From assembly GCA_942159475.1 (NCBI GenBank), contig OW804097.1, forward strand, positions 5,299,685 to 5,363,684: 64,000 bases of DNA. The letters run 5' to 3'. A program made the position numbers and the translations under genes. Shown piece after piece: positions 30,402 through 42,060 of this stretch (the stretch's first letter is position 1; every line of letters starts with the position of its first letter). The stretch comes from Sthenelais limicola. Taxonomy: Eukaryota; Annelida; Polychaeta; Phyllodocida; Sigalionidae. Below the pieces are notes generated by a model. The model was not told the origin of the DNA and did not search any database. It was given only the letters and a program-made list of their open reading frames with translations.

Positions 30402-30812
30402 TGTGATGTGTCATAGGAAAATGAGTCATAAGTCGCAAAATTGATATTTTTCATAGTGGTTATTTCACAAGATCCCTTTATTGAAATGTTCTGATATTTA
30501 GGGAGATTAGCACTTACAGTCATATGAATCCATGTATCAATTTTCGGGACATAGGCTTGAATATATCCTTGCATTTTGAAGGCCTTTGTATGGAGTATAT
30601 TTAGTTACTTTACTGATAATTACCCATCCAGAAACATTGCAAACTTTTTTTCCAAAAATAAAAATATCAAACATAAAATATAGAAATATTTCTTAAATGT
30701 CCTTCATGTTTACTATCATTGGAATCAGCTTGATCTCCTCTTTTCAAATATGGTGATATCTCAAAATCCGTATTTGGCGACTTATGACTCATTTTCCTAA
30801 AACGGATCACAA
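30402..30812. mobile_element. MITE-A, full copy
   Basis: It starts TGTGATGTGTCATAGGAAAA and ends GACTCATTTTCCTAAAACGGATCACA, with both arms present. It starts exactly 45 nt after the donor of the exon at 30258. Confidence 0.88.
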
Positions 30813-31375
30813 TTGATATTTCAGTGTTGAGTATATTGTAGGTTTAATATATTCACTAAATGTTCATTATGTGCTATCCCAAAGTACATAAGCTAAGCAT
30901 AAATATTTTGTATTGTTAATGTACAGTGAAGATATTATTAATGGACCCTTCTCTGAACGTTTCTCATACAATAAATTGGGAACTGATTCAATTGATGGTA
31001 CTTTCTTGGCTGTCTCTGTGTATGTATTTATTATTATCTAGTTATACACATAGATACATGGTTGTAGCCCCATATTAATAATAATAACCAATTGTTATTT
31101 CCAAGTCCCATTTACAGTGTTATACAATGTAATGTTAAATTAAATTACAATGAACCATGGAAATTGGAGTGGTCTCTGTGAACCTCACAGCTCTTCCAGG
31201 CACCCCTTTGATTGTGATTACTTAAACATATGAAAAAGGTAGTAGGTATTATAAGTATTTTAGTTTTACAATGTCAAAATGGAGTGAAGGGAGAAAATAA
31301 AAACAATAAAATACAATATACCTTAATAGTGGTTATTAGAGGTTTTGTTAATTTCTATCCACCATAATTATTGTA
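30813..31375. other. Intron sequence, nothing recognised
   Basis: AT-rich; no supported feature. Confidence 0.6.
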
Positions 31376-31724
31376 ATTGGGGATTTGCATAGCCGCCATG
31401 TTGAATCTTGATTCGCATGGAATTATGAGACTAATGGTACAGTCTAAAATCTACAGAAATCATGCCATGTTCAGCATGGGATATTTATCAATGCTCTGAT
31501 GTCAATATGCATGTGTCATACATGTTTCCATGACACTAGTCCCCATCTTTCCCATCATACATTTGGTTTTCATGAATCATTAATAAAAGCTGTGATATTG
31601 GTGAAAACATTGTTGCAATCTTTAATACAAATGTTGACAAATATTTGTATGTCACATTTCATCAGAATCCATCCCATGATGCACTGTAAAAGACATGCGC
31701 AGTGGCACATGAAAATGCCCTATT
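31376..31724. mobile_element. MITE-B copy 2
   Basis: This is an about 350-bp homologue of 20020-20374 with decayed ends (TTGGGGATTTGCAT and ATGAAAATGCCCTAT). It ends 39 nt before the next exon, so the branch point of that intron may lie in the repeat. Confidence 0.82.
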
Positions 31725-31763
31725 ATGGTAAATACACTAATTAATGTTTTGTTTTGTCCCTAG

Positions 31764-31859
31764 AATGTATTAGCAACTGTGATGAGTGCAAAGACGCCAA
31801 GGAATGTACAAAATGCCACAGTGGCTACTACAAGGAATCTGATAAGGACACCTGTGCTT
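31764..31859 (+). CDS. Cys-rich gene, exon 12 found (6-Cys module)
   Basis: The acceptor is GTTTTGTCCCTAG and the donor is GTAAGG. The exon is 96 nt, phase 1-1. It encodes CISNCDECKDAKECTKC, GYY and a final Cys, the closest match to the family consensus. Confidence 0.88.
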
Positions 31860-32260
31860 GTAAGGGTCCCATTAAATCAAGCTTTCTTACTCTTGATATT
31901 ATTCCATAAAAAGTATTTCATTATCAAAGGGAGAATTTAATCGTTTTAATTTTAAGTTATCCAAAATTACTAACTCCCTGATATATAAATGTCAAATGAG
32001 ATGGAATGAACTTAGCCCTCTCTTGTTAATCAACATTTAAATCATTTATCAAACAGCACCCACAGCTTATGAAATGGTGGCTTTTTTTTTGTCACAATGT
32101 TTGTATTTTAATATCTCTACTTATATCTATGTAAAAAGTTCTTGTGGCATTTCTCATGGTCTGTTAAATTTTCCATTATTCATCACATAACATCTTAATT
32201 AGCCTGTTGTAAAGAATTATAATTTATTTTCTATTTTTCTGCTTTGATTGTAGTTAAAGA
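31860..32260. other. Intron sequence, nothing recognised
   Basis: AT-rich; no supported feature. Confidence 0.6.
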
Positions 32261-32269
32261 TTGAAACAA

Positions 32270-32400
32270 ACATAATGTAAAATCAAGATTCCAGGCACTC
32301 GGCGGGAGACATGGCTAATCAGAAACACTGTTTGATCAGACGCTGAATCACCTATGTAATAACATCTGCAAAATAAAAGAATCCTTGAATTGAATTGAAA
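32270..32400 (+). mobile_element. LINE 3'-end relic with TTGAAT-type tail
   Basis: A short 3'-UTR-like stretch ends AATAAAAGAATCCTTGAATT followed by GAATTGAA repeats. Such tails are common in CR1-like LINEs. No coding part is left. Confidence 0.5.
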
Positions 32401-32439
32401 TATTAATTAATAAAATAACTAGCAAAGTACCCATTCTCC

Positions 32440-32760
32440 ACACAGTCACCTTCTTCCTCTCACTGTCTCTCCCCTCCTCTCTCACTGCCTCTCCTCCTTT
32501 TCATCCCCTGCCTCTCCCCTCTCTCTCCCCTTATCCCTACCTGCCTTCTCCTCTCCCCTCCCCTATTCTCTCTCCCCCTCTTCTCACTCTATCCTCTTGT
32601 CCTTCACCCTATCTGATTTCTCCCACCCTCTCCCTCTGCTTCTTTGCTCTCCCCCCTTTTGATCTCTGATCACCCTCCTCTCACCTACGCCTACCATTTT
32701 CTTTTTCCTTTCTCTCCCCCTTCCCCTCTGATCTCTTCCCCTCTCTCTCCCGTTGCTAGG
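32440..32760. repeat. Polypyrimidine (CT-rich) low-complexity tract
   Basis: About 320 nt of C and T on the plus strand with CTCTCCC words. The matching minus-strand frame (32584-32874) is compositional only. Confidence 0.85.
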
Positions 32761-32940
32761 GACTCTTGCAGAATGCGTTGCTTGGACGGTGGGACATAAA
32801 TAATGTATCAGAATGTCCAAGAAGGGCTCTCCCAAAGGCTTTCCAAACATTCTAAAAATAGTTGTATAGAACATAACTTATAAACTAAAAAGGGCCTCAG
32901 AATCATATTTCCACCCCAGATACCTTCACAAACCACATAC

Positions 32941-34352
32941 GAGCAATTCCACCAATTGGTCGACATTTGGCTGAAAATTCTTAATTTTTTTAAATTGCTT
33001 CTATTGATTTATTATTTTTCGTACATAAACCAGACATATTGCTGATAATAAAGACGAAATTGGGAAAGTTAATAATAAATATTTCAGTCAGGGCAGCTTG
33101 TAAGAGGCTGTGACTGGAATTCGGCTACAATGGGCACAGCATAATGGTACATATTTCAAAATAGATGACTATTTAGATTAGAAATAAATAAAAAATGTAT
33201 GCACATAATGTTTTGAATTAGTGTGTACCTCACAGGTATCGAAATATGGGTCATAACGCTTTTTAGTTTGTGAAAATATTCCAACTAGAAGAAAAGTTAC
33301 AGCAAAAAAACGATTCAGTAATGGTTATGGTAATGGCAGCGGTTAGGGTCAGAGGGCATTGACCATCTGTGTATACACATATAATCTATTATATTTAGAA
33401 TTTATGCAAAAATATATCACATTATTCCCCTTGTTTTCCTGTTAAGATAACTTGAATACTTGTATTGTATAATTTGGTTGTTTATGTAGGTTAATATGAA
33501 TTCTGTTTAAGTATTTAGAGCCAAAATTATTAGAAAAAAGGTTCTCTGTATGTCCACCCAATACATGTATGAATAATGTGACATAATTATTATGTCACAT
33601 AATGTGTGCCGGCACGTTACGGTGACATCATGTTTTAGCACTCTTGAGGTGCAATAATGCACAGCAGGGGGATAATGTGACTGTTTATGTTTGAGCTATA
33701 TGATGCCTTACCTTCAGCCATACTGTAATTTTTTTCAACTCTAAATATTTTATTTTTTATTAACTAAAACGTCCGGCACGTTATGGTGACATAGAAACTT
33801 CCCAAATATATATTATATGCTCTAATTCCGAAGAAAATTATAATATTCAACTTTTTTCATTATTATATGGACTAATACATTGAAATCTATCTAAAACATC
33901 TCTACTTTACCCATCTTTAAGTTTTAAATCTATTTTTGTTATAGGTTTAAATAGGTACGTTATGGTGACATACCTGATTTCCCCAGACATTTTTGCATTG
34001 CAAATCAACCAATAGGTTATTAAAAATATATTTTTTTCAAATTATTCGATAGCCAGGGTCATGTTATGAAAGTTATACATGTAACACTGATTTGACATCC
34101 TTTTTTTTTTCTTTAGACACTTTTTCTCATAATTGGTTAGATTTTCGTTAATGTTTAGGCAATAAAACAGTGTATTTTCCCCTCTAGAACTTAAGATATT
34201 AATGTCAGATAAGTTAAAGTGGGGTATTTCTGATGTATTTTCCGTCGGGCAAACTGACAGAATTGATCAAAATACCTCCAGACCAAGATCTCTCATTCAA
34301 AATGCAAAAATCTATTTTATAGTCATATGTCGACCAATTGGTGGAATTACTC
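32941..34352. mobile_element. TIR element of about 1.41 kb, transposase-less
   Basis: The left end GAGCAATTCCACCAATTGGT and the inverse of the right end GAGTAATTCCACCAATTGGT match over 26 bp with one change. ATAC flanks both sides (32937-32940 and 34353-34356), a likely 4-bp target duplication. The inside carries three copies of ACGTTAYGGTGACAT, near 33614, 33778 and 33957. No transposase frame was found. Confidence 0.85.
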
Positions 34353-34563
34353 ATACATTGTCCTCCAGAAAGGGTAAACAACACTGTACAGACCAGAAAA
34401 ACAGTTGGTAAAATAATAGATTCTGAGACGATGTCAGACAAAGAGACCCCTCTTCATGTATATTATACGGATATATATAATAAAAATAGCATAACAAAAC
34501 AGGTGAGAAAGTAGAACAAACCTTTGTTTAGTTACACTAATGGCTGCTTACCTTCAATTACAG

Positions 34564-34653
34564 GCTGCCCGCCTACTTGTAGTGAGTGTGAGAGTGACAC
34601 TAAGTGCACAGCCTGCAAGCCATATAACTTCCTGCACAACACCGCATGCTATG
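34564..34653 (+). CDS. Cys-rich gene, exon 13 found (6-Cys module)
   Basis: The acceptor is TTCAATTACAG and the donor is GTAAGT. The exon is 90 nt, phase 1-1. It encodes CPPTCSECESDTKCTAC, NFL and a final Cys. Confidence 0.86.
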
Positions 34654-34953
34654 GTAAGTGGTGTTGGTCTGATCTCTAATAATCATGTTGACATTATTCA
34701 AACATTTATACATTTAATCATATGATATGTTGGTAGTTGTTATCAGTGAGTATTGCCCTGTATGAGGAATGAAAGTGCTATGTTACAGGTGATCTTGATG
34801 ATTAATTAATGATTTTCTTTCTTTTCCTTCCTTTTCACAATTTCATAATGGTAATGGCAACACTTCATAAACCAATGTTAGAATTAGAATGTAATAAATT
34901 ATGTGTGTTGTTGATAACATTGTATTCACTGTGATTGACAATGTCCATTACAG

Positions 34954-35064
34954 GTTGCTCTGACTCAAACTGCTATAACTGCACCTATGATGATACAACG
35001 AAAGCACAGACATGTAAGAAATGCAAAAGCGGCCACCACACAGATGGCTCTGGTCAATGCGTTG
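34954..35064 (+). CDS. Cys-rich gene, exon 14 found (6-Cys module)
   Basis: The acceptor is CCATTACAG and the donor is GTAAGT. The exon is 111 nt, phase 1-1. It encodes CSDSNCYNC, a longer loop, CKKC, GHH and a final Cys. Confidence 0.86.
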
Positions 35065-35578
35065 GTAAGTAGTATTCATTAACATTACATTGTGCTCTCC
35101 ACAACAATGATTGCCAACCCTTGGTCTCATCCATACTCCTTTTAACTGTTTAACAAAGTGCTAAATAGAATCATTGAAAGGAACCGATAATTTGATATTT
35201 GGTTGTAAGGAAATGTTATAATGATTAAATAATTAATACAAGACACTATCCAAGTGCATGTCGGCGATATTCAACCCATGCAGAGTTCTTAAGTAAAGTA
35301 AATATGACAAGATTACATGAGCAATTTCCTACTTACCAGTGTGAATTACCACCAGAAAGGAAAGCACTACCAACAATAACCAAGTCAAGTATATGCAATA
35401 TACAATCATCATTAGTCCAATTAAAAAATATACTTCTCTTTCTGCCATGTGGGAGTATGCGTGTTTAAGGTTGTATATCTTTGATGACAAAATGTACATT
35501 CATACATATACAGCACTACTTACATAAAATGCTGAGCAATTGACTTTTAGGTAATGAATACTGTATACGTTTTTACAG
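35065..35578. other. Last intron, nothing recognised
   Basis: AT-rich intron before the terminal exon; no repeat family recognised. Confidence 0.6.
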
Positions 35579-35760
35579 CTTGTCTCATCGCCCAATGTGG
35601 AGAATGCGAACACACAGAATTGTGCAATGAATGCAAGGCAGCATACACACTGTCAGACAACAAGAAGGTCTGCACGCCCAAGCCTAATGCTGCAGCAGCC
35701 TCCTCAGCCATCCTCAGCACCATCCTCATGTCTGCCTTCACTCTCATCCTCACCCACTGA
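35579..35760 (+). CDS. Cys-rich gene, terminal exon: last module plus GPI-anchor-like tail
   Basis: The acceptor is CGTTTTTACAG; the exon runs to the TGA at 35758-35760. It encodes a six-cysteine module, then KPNAAAASS and a hydrophobic C-terminus rich in Ile, Leu, Ala and Thr with no cytoplasmic tail. A small-residue omega-site region followed by a hydrophobic end is the standard GPI-attachment signal, so the protein is probably lipid-anchored on the cell surface. An AATAAA follows at 35830-35835. Confidence 0.88.
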
Positions 35761-35829
35761 AGCATATATGAACCTGTCAAACTCCCACAACCCTTGTGAG
35801 AAAACAAACTAAACTAAACAAAATCTAAG

Positions 35830-35835
35830 AATAAA
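35830..35835 (+). terminator. Candidate polyadenylation signal AATAAA
   Basis: The hexamer lies 70 nt after the stop of the cysteine-rich gene. Further AATAAA copies near 36317 could also be used. Confidence 0.5.
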
Positions 35836-36526
35836 ATATAAATATTTCATGGAATGGATTTTGTCCACTTTGCAATTTGAATTCCAGTCAATTTATCCAT
35901 GTATAGGCATTCTCTTCTTGGATTTTACTTTACCTTTACCTAATATTTTGTTCTAGCTTGGGTAAATAGCATTAATCAAGATCACTGATGGGACACAAGT
36001 CAATGATTTTTGTAATTTTCTGCAATAATACAGGGAATATATGTATCAACCTGCAGCAAATTTGACAATGATATGTCTTACTTGCACCTAAAGTGATTCC
36101 AGCATTAAAAAAACTTGTAGTGAAAATTAATTTTTGTAACTTCAGTTTCCTCTGCTTTTATATTGGTTTATACAAGAACACAGGTCTTTTTGATAAAAAG
36201 GTCATTTTTAGTTCAAATGAAAACAAACTTTGGTCTGTGGTATCTGACTGCATCAACATAGTCTTGCCATGTTTTCTGTAATACTGACTTGTGATTCTGA
36301 CACTAAACGGAGTTAAATAAATAAATAGAAATATATGACACTGGTCCTGGCCCAATGGCCCTTTGTAAAAAGCTCTATGGGATCAGAAGGAGGGGGGTGT
36401 ATTTGAAAATACCACTCTGGAAGCTATTGTGTTGTATTAGTGCAAGCAAGGCAAATGTATTAAAGCCTGTAGTGTTATATTATACACACAGTAAATATTT
36501 TTGACTTATTTAGCCATTGAACAAAA
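35836..36526. other. 3' flank, nothing recognised
   Basis: AT-rich sequence, possibly 3' UTR of the cysteine-rich gene. No repeat or coding pattern was recognised. Confidence 0.5.
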
Positions 36527-37970
36527 ATGCAACCAGGAACAACTGGACCACATCGACAAACCAGCCCCAAAGAAAACTTCAAGGAAAGGAGAAACCGAAA
36601 AAAATTGATGGTTCAGACGATTGTACAATGGAAGCGCCCCGAGATCGAGGCGCCCTGAGACCGAGGCGCCCTGGCTGAGACCCAAGCTCCCGACCTAAGA
36701 TCGAAGCGCCCACCGCATACATCGAAGCGCCCCGCCGGTTTTAGATCGAAGCGCCCACGGTCTCAGATCGAAAATGTCATCTAACAATGATCCATAATTA
36801 AAATAACCCTAAACCTAACCTTAAATTGGTTGTCCTAAGTCAATAAAGGTAGTAGTTGACTGTCCGTACTAAAAACTCACTAATAAAAGTAAAAGCTCGT
36901 AAGTTTTAGCTTAAAGCAAGTGGCATAGTGTCCCACCGAGTCCGCTACACCAGGCCGTGCGCGCTTCGATGTATGCCGTGGCCGTGGGCGCCTCGATCTT
37001 AGCCCGGGAGGGCGCCTCGATGTAAGCGGTGGGCGCCTCGATCTTAGCCCGGGGCGCCTCGGTCCTGGCGCTTGACGCTTCCATCTGGCCGCCTCGATCT
37101 CGGGGCGCCTCCGTCTCAACCCCATTCAGACGATACAAACCAAGCACAACAACCACCGTCTTCAACAAGTCAGACAGACGCCTAAAAGATGATGAAATAG
37201 AACTACTAGAACAAGGACTTTCATTTGTACCAACACCAAACCGACTATACCATGTACAAACAGTAACCGACACCTTACTATTCAATAGAAGAATAAGACT
37301 AAAACACTTTTTTCAACACTACAATGAATAAGCACCCACACCTACCTTCCCTAAAGAAACCAAGGGATCCACCTTCCAATTTGGATCCAGAAATTGAAAG
37401 CTTTACAAACCACATACTAACACACATGTCTACGGAACAAAATCCATTATCATACTCAAAAGAACCTATCACCTTCGCAAAAAACTCTTAACCACTTGCT
37501 AAATGATGAAAACATAATCATCAAACCAGCTGACAAGGGGGGAGGAATATAGTAGTACTCAACACTTCTGACTATAAAAAGGAAGCCCTGAGACAAGTAA
37601 CAAATACTAACCATTACATCCCACTACCATACAACACTACAGAAGGCAATGCCGCAAAAAAAAGAAAAACCCTACTAAAGCTCACACAAGAAGGAAAACT
37701 ACCTGAACACAGTGAAAAAAACCCTTATGCCAAAAAACATGAGAACATCCCCGATCTACTTCCTTCCCAAGATTCACAAAAAGGACTGCCCTGGCAGACC
37801 TATAGTGTCAGGCATCAACTCACCCACTGATATTATTTCGTCAACACTTGACAATCTCCTGAAACCCCAACTACAACACATAAAACGCTTTATTCTTGAC
37901 ACCGAAGACTTCCTTCAAATATTTAAAGGTCAAGTGTATAGAGTTTTATTTGGTGTTTGATGCATTCGGG
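36527..37970 (+). mobile_element. Broken Penelope-like element (N-terminal and early RT region)
   Basis: Characteristic Penelope motifs occur in order but in different frames. These are DDEIELLEQGLSFVPTP with FNRRIRLKHFF (37190-37320), KPADKGGG (37530-37550) and FLPKIHKKDCPGRPIVSG (37750-37820). Stops and frameshifts separate them, and the catalytic RT core and GIY-YIG endonuclease are missing. A foldback element interrupts the 5' part at 36622-37124. Confidence 0.82.
36622..37124. mobile_element. Foldback transposon with GCGCC-rich inverted arrays and 10-bp target duplication
   Basis: TTCAGACGAT flanks both sides (36612-36621 and 37125-37134). The left arm (36630-36775) carries repeated GATCGARGCGCCC units and the right arm (36958-37110) carries the inverse GGGCGCCTCGATC units. 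About 180 bp of AT-rich DNA lie between them. Subrepeated inverted arms with a 9-10-bp duplication fit foldback/MULE-type elements. No transposase is present. Confidence 0.85.
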
Positions 37971-39094
37971 GGAATATTTCAAAACGATGTACAAAGTTAT
38001 AGCTTCCAACCTAATAAATCAAACCAGTGGGAGGTGCCTAAGCGCTACCATTTATTAGGCTGACGCAACCCAGTGCGGCAAGGGTGAGTAGCCATCTTAG
38101 CACGGGTCAAGCAACCTGTGACGTCATCCATGTCCCGCGCGACTGGTAGGTGTGAGCATAGCGCCAGAACGTCCACAATCACTCAGCACTCATCGTAAAG
38201 AATCATCATAAAGAATAGGTTGTGGACGGTCCATTGTGAACAGATGTTGATAATTTTAATCTAGGTAACTTTCGACGAAATTTTGTTAAATGTTTCTGAA
38301 AAAATGTGAGATTTGTTCTGAAAGATTTGGGTTAAAAATGATGGAATTTGGATGGAATTTGGATGAAATTCACTTCTTAATTACACCAGCTAGGAGAGAG
38401 AAGGGGACAGAGAGAGAGACAGAAGACAGAGACAGAGAGGGAGAGCAGGAGGGGGAGACAGAGACAGGGAGGAGAGTCGGTCTACAGACTCCCATACACT
38501 TCAGTCAACAACATTGTCAGTCAACAATGACAAAATGATCTGCGCAATGAAACCATTTGTTCCAGAAATAGGAATATCTGGTCGGAAATAGGGAAAGGTG
38601 TACCATATTCAAATGTATTGCTCAATGAAATCTTCTGTAGGAATTTCCAATCTTTAACTTTCCCTATTGGTACTCATAAGTATCATTGTATCCTACCATA
38701 TAGTCAGAAAGTATTGGAAGGTTGAAACCATACGGCTATTGTCATGCATTTATAAATGGTATGAGACAATACTTAGCCAGGCTAAAGCAGGGATGTCATT
38801 AGGCTCCAGCGATTTCCACCGGCTAGAATTGCACCACATTTCAACCTATAAATAAGCACAAACATAGACTTATAGATATATCATTTCCACCTGAATTTTG
38901 GTCTCATTCCTTGTCATTTCGAACAACAAATGTACAGCTACTACAAGTATTTTCAGGGGTCGAAATAACTATAGTCAGAACAGTGCATGCTGATTTAGTG
39001 GAGTAATTAGGATTGTAAATTCATGGGTTGGACGTAATCCATATGATATAAGGGTAGAGCGATTTCTATGATCACTCATGGTCACATCAATCGA
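37971..39094. other. No recognised gene; includes a purine-rich GAGA tract
   Basis: A GAGAGAGAAGGGGACAGAGA-type purine tract occupies 38392-38475. The rest has no recognised coding or repeat structure. Confidence 0.5.
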
Positions 39095-39371
39095 TGTATA
39101 AAATTTCAGGACGATCTATGTAATATATCCTTTAGTTTTAGAGGTCCTCATATGGACTACATTTAGTTACTTTACTGTTTATTGACCCCAGAAATATTGG
39201 ATTTTTTTTTTCAAAAACGGAAATATCAAACTTAAAATCTAGAAATACTTATTATTTTATTAGACTGTTTACTTTCATTGGAATCGGCTTGATCTCGTCG
39301 TTTCAAATATAATGGTATCTCAAAATCTATTTTTTGCGACTTATGACTCATTTTCCTAAAACATATCACAT
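39095..39371. mobile_element. MITE-A partial copy (right arm)
   Basis: It contains CTCATATGGACTACATTTAG, TTACTTTACTGTTTATTGAC and the terminal GACTTATGACTCATTTTCCT. It is close to the copy at 16520-16799. Confidence 0.8.
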
Positions 39372-41974
39372 ATGTAGACAATAGCTGAATATTTCACCTA
39401 AGCAGAGCCTGAGCTGTCCAGCACATTAGAACTATACAGGAAGAGCCCAATGCTATACCATTAATTGAATATTAGTAGAGATTTTTTGAGGCAGATGAAG
39501 CATACAATTGTTATTAAAAACATTCTACAACCCATTAATATTAGTGGGGGTGGGTGGCAAAACATATTCTGGCAAAACATACTCTGTCCCCCTCCGTCTG
39601 TTTGTCTGGAGGGTGAGTATGTTTCGGCCCTGCCCCCTTTTCCCACACCACTGTAAATATACACAATTCAATTCAAAGCATTTTTTATTTATACAAGAAA
39701 GGTGTGCAAAAAGGAGCCCCATATCTGAAAGGTGACTTCCAGGTCTTCCAACGGGTTCCTGACTAGTTCCTACCTAGAAAGAATAATTTTGATTTTACAT
39801 TACTATGCCAAAAATAAACTTTAGGGCTATTTTCTAATATCTAATCTAGGAATATCTAGTTAAAATAAGAAGCAGTTCATAGCAACAGAAGCAGAGACAA
39901 TACACTTCAGCTGCTCATGTATCTAGCCAACAGTTAATGACAATCTATCTAAAGCAGTTTAATGAATTCATCAGTAGTAAAAACAAAGAATAAAACAAGG
40001 TATTGCAGTAGAAACAGTAATAATGGTAGGTTCAGACCAAGCAGCACAAATCACTCACAATAACAATAAATGTATGAAATGGGTTATTATTGAGATTAAA
40101 TACTGGTGATGGGAGGAGTAGGGGAGATGGGAATAGGGGTGAAAAACATGTGTGTAATTGGGGGGGGGGGGTGAGTCTGTGTCCGGAGGTGGGGGGTGGG
40201 GGCAGAGAGGTGGGAGGGGGGGAGGCGTGGTGTGAACATGGGGGGGGGGGGTCAAATTTTGCTTTTATTTCAATGGGCAATGAAATATTATATTTTTTTC
40301 ACATTCATGCAGGGGCAAAAGGGGGACGGGAGGGGTGAAAAAGTGTTTGTGTCATTCATTCTCTCATTCTCTCAAACATGATATTCATCCAAGTTCTAAA
40401 TGGAAATGAGTCAGAAAATGGGGGTCAATGTGAAAAAGCGAGATGGCAGAAAGATGGGCGAGGGTTTTGGGAAGGTTTGTGTCTGGTTGGTTATTTTGGG
40501 GAAAAGGGTTTGTTGGGAGCTGGGGGCGGAAATGTGTTTCTTGGGGGGTGGGGGGTGGACTGGGAAGGGAGGTAGGGAAAAATAAAAAAAGGTGCAAGGG
40601 CCAAGGGGTGGGTGTAGGAGGTGTGCTGACCTGATTTAGGGCGATTCCACTGGTGGGAAGTGGGATAAAATCGGGGATGAAGACCGGGGGTGGGGACTGT
40701 ATTGGACTTTGGGTCCGACCACCAACATGGATGTCTGATGAGAGTGCCAATTTTCGGGACATCCGACCCATTAGTTATCGGCCATCCTGGGCCGATGGGA
40801 AAAAATTGACCCCCTCCCCACCATTACTGCCCCATGTCTTAAGATTCTGTACATAAAAGGAAAACCAAAAGTACATAAAAGGAAAACCAAATCAAACCAG
40901 AAGTAAAGCGTTGGCGAGTCTTTTGGTGAGGCCATGTTTTGTGAAAATATCAAATCGCTCATTATCGTCCATACCGGACCTGCCGCCGATCAGACATGCC
41001 CGGTCGTGAGCGAGTTTGAGACAGAGTTGAGCGTTGCCCTTTGAGAGACAAAGAGAATACATGTATATCTCTAGATCCTCTAAACGGGTGGTCTGTGTGG
41101 TCAGTTATTTGAGCCTGTAGTCGAGCTGGACGTCCGAAAACGGGAAGGTCTCAAAAGCAGAGATTGCCGTAGGTTGTTTTGGACTTTTACAAATTTCTGC
41201 TGGCCGATCCATGGCCGATCCATGCACAAAACTTATATCCAATCCACCGTTAGAGTCTCTAGATCACGCACGTGTTTAGTTTGAGTTGATACGAGCAATT
41301 GGAAGGAAATGAGAGGCCAAAATCCGATTCAACCTCCAACCGGGCCAAGACCAAAATGATTTGACAGGAGTTGACAGCAAAATGGGAACAGTCGATTTCG
41401 GGGACTTTGGAGGCAGTTAGGGCTTAGATCTCGATCGAGTATGACATGGAGCGGGCCCTCTTCTAGACTGGTACCAAAGGAAATTCAATTCCGACCATTC
41501 CTTCATTTTCAAAACAAACGATCCGTTTGAGATTGCAAAGTGGGTAGAAAGAGTTACACTTTGTAGGTACATGTCTATGGCAGAACAAGTGGAAAAGTCG
41601 ATTTTTTTAAGGCGGCCCCTAGAAATTTGGTGAGATGTGGACCTAGACCAATTTTTTCCCCTCTTTCAGAATATGGCCTCGGTTTACTTGTATCTCCATT
41701 ATCGGCGGCGCTATCGGCGATCCATCATGTTTTCGTGTAGTCGGTAAATGTGGTTTCCTTCTCCGAAAGCCGGAAAACAACTGTGGGCGAGGAAATTGAG
41801 GATCGTTTCCGGACGGCATTTTTCCACTCCTTCCCCTCGTGCTTTCAGTTTTTCTCTCATATAGAGTCTTTCGGTTCTCCCCAAAACGCCGTTTCGGTGC
41901 ATTTCGTCGACCGTTGCCTTACTCCGACAAACGTTAACTTGCAATTACTCACTTTACGGGATTCATGGGATTAG
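39372..41974. other. Low-complexity region, no gene recognised
   Basis: G-rich sequence (poly-G runs, GGGGGTGGG) fills 40088-40640; frames there are compositional. A 20-bp unit GTACATAAAAGGAAAACCAA is repeated at 40851-40890. The stretch 40980-41970 is less AT-rich than its neighbours, but I recognise no exon in it. Confidence 0.5.
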
Positions 41975-42060
41975 ATAAGGAGAGAAAAGACAAGTCAAGA
42001 CAAGACAAGGTTTTTTTTTCATTTATTTGGCCAGATACACATCATATATAAGCATGTTTT
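41975..42060 (-). mobile_element. LINE 3'-end relic with (CTTGT)n tail
   Basis: On the minus strand a 3'-UTR-like end with AATAAATG is followed by CTTGT pentamers (plus strand GACAAGTCAAGACAAGACAA). Only the tail is recognisable. Confidence 0.45.

Larger units (their letters stand above)
6791..35760 (+). other. Host gene: multi-module furin-like cysteine-rich surface protein with predicted GPI anchor (5' end not found)
   Basis: Fifteen exons are supported by AG acceptors, GT donors and a shared protein module. Each is 87-210 nt long, divisible by three, and bounded by phase-1 introns. The module is about 30 residues with the pattern C-x3-C-x2-C-x4-8-C-x2-C-x2-GYY-x5-9-C, as in furin-like/EGF-like repeats. 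The last exon ends with a small-residue stretch and a hydrophobic tail, which predicts a GPI-anchored extracellular protein. No signal-peptide exon was recognised, so the 5' end is missing. The introns are loaded with transposons, including a 9.3-kb LTR element between the first two exons found. The function is unknown; adhesion or recognition is plausible but not shown. The exon chain is inferred and needs transcript data. Confidence 0.75.

Noticed and set aside
32584..32874. Arg/Glu-rich minus-strand frame
   Set aside because: It is produced by a CT-rich low-complexity tract.
6791..35760. Protist variant-surface-protein gene (the modules recall CxxC surface antigens)
   Set aside because: The many phase-1 introns, the FReD gene nearby and the Gypsy/LINE/Penelope content point to an animal genome.
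40032..40771. Overlapping proline- or glycine-rich frames on both strands
   Set aside because: They follow poly-G/poly-C low-complexity sequence with no domain.
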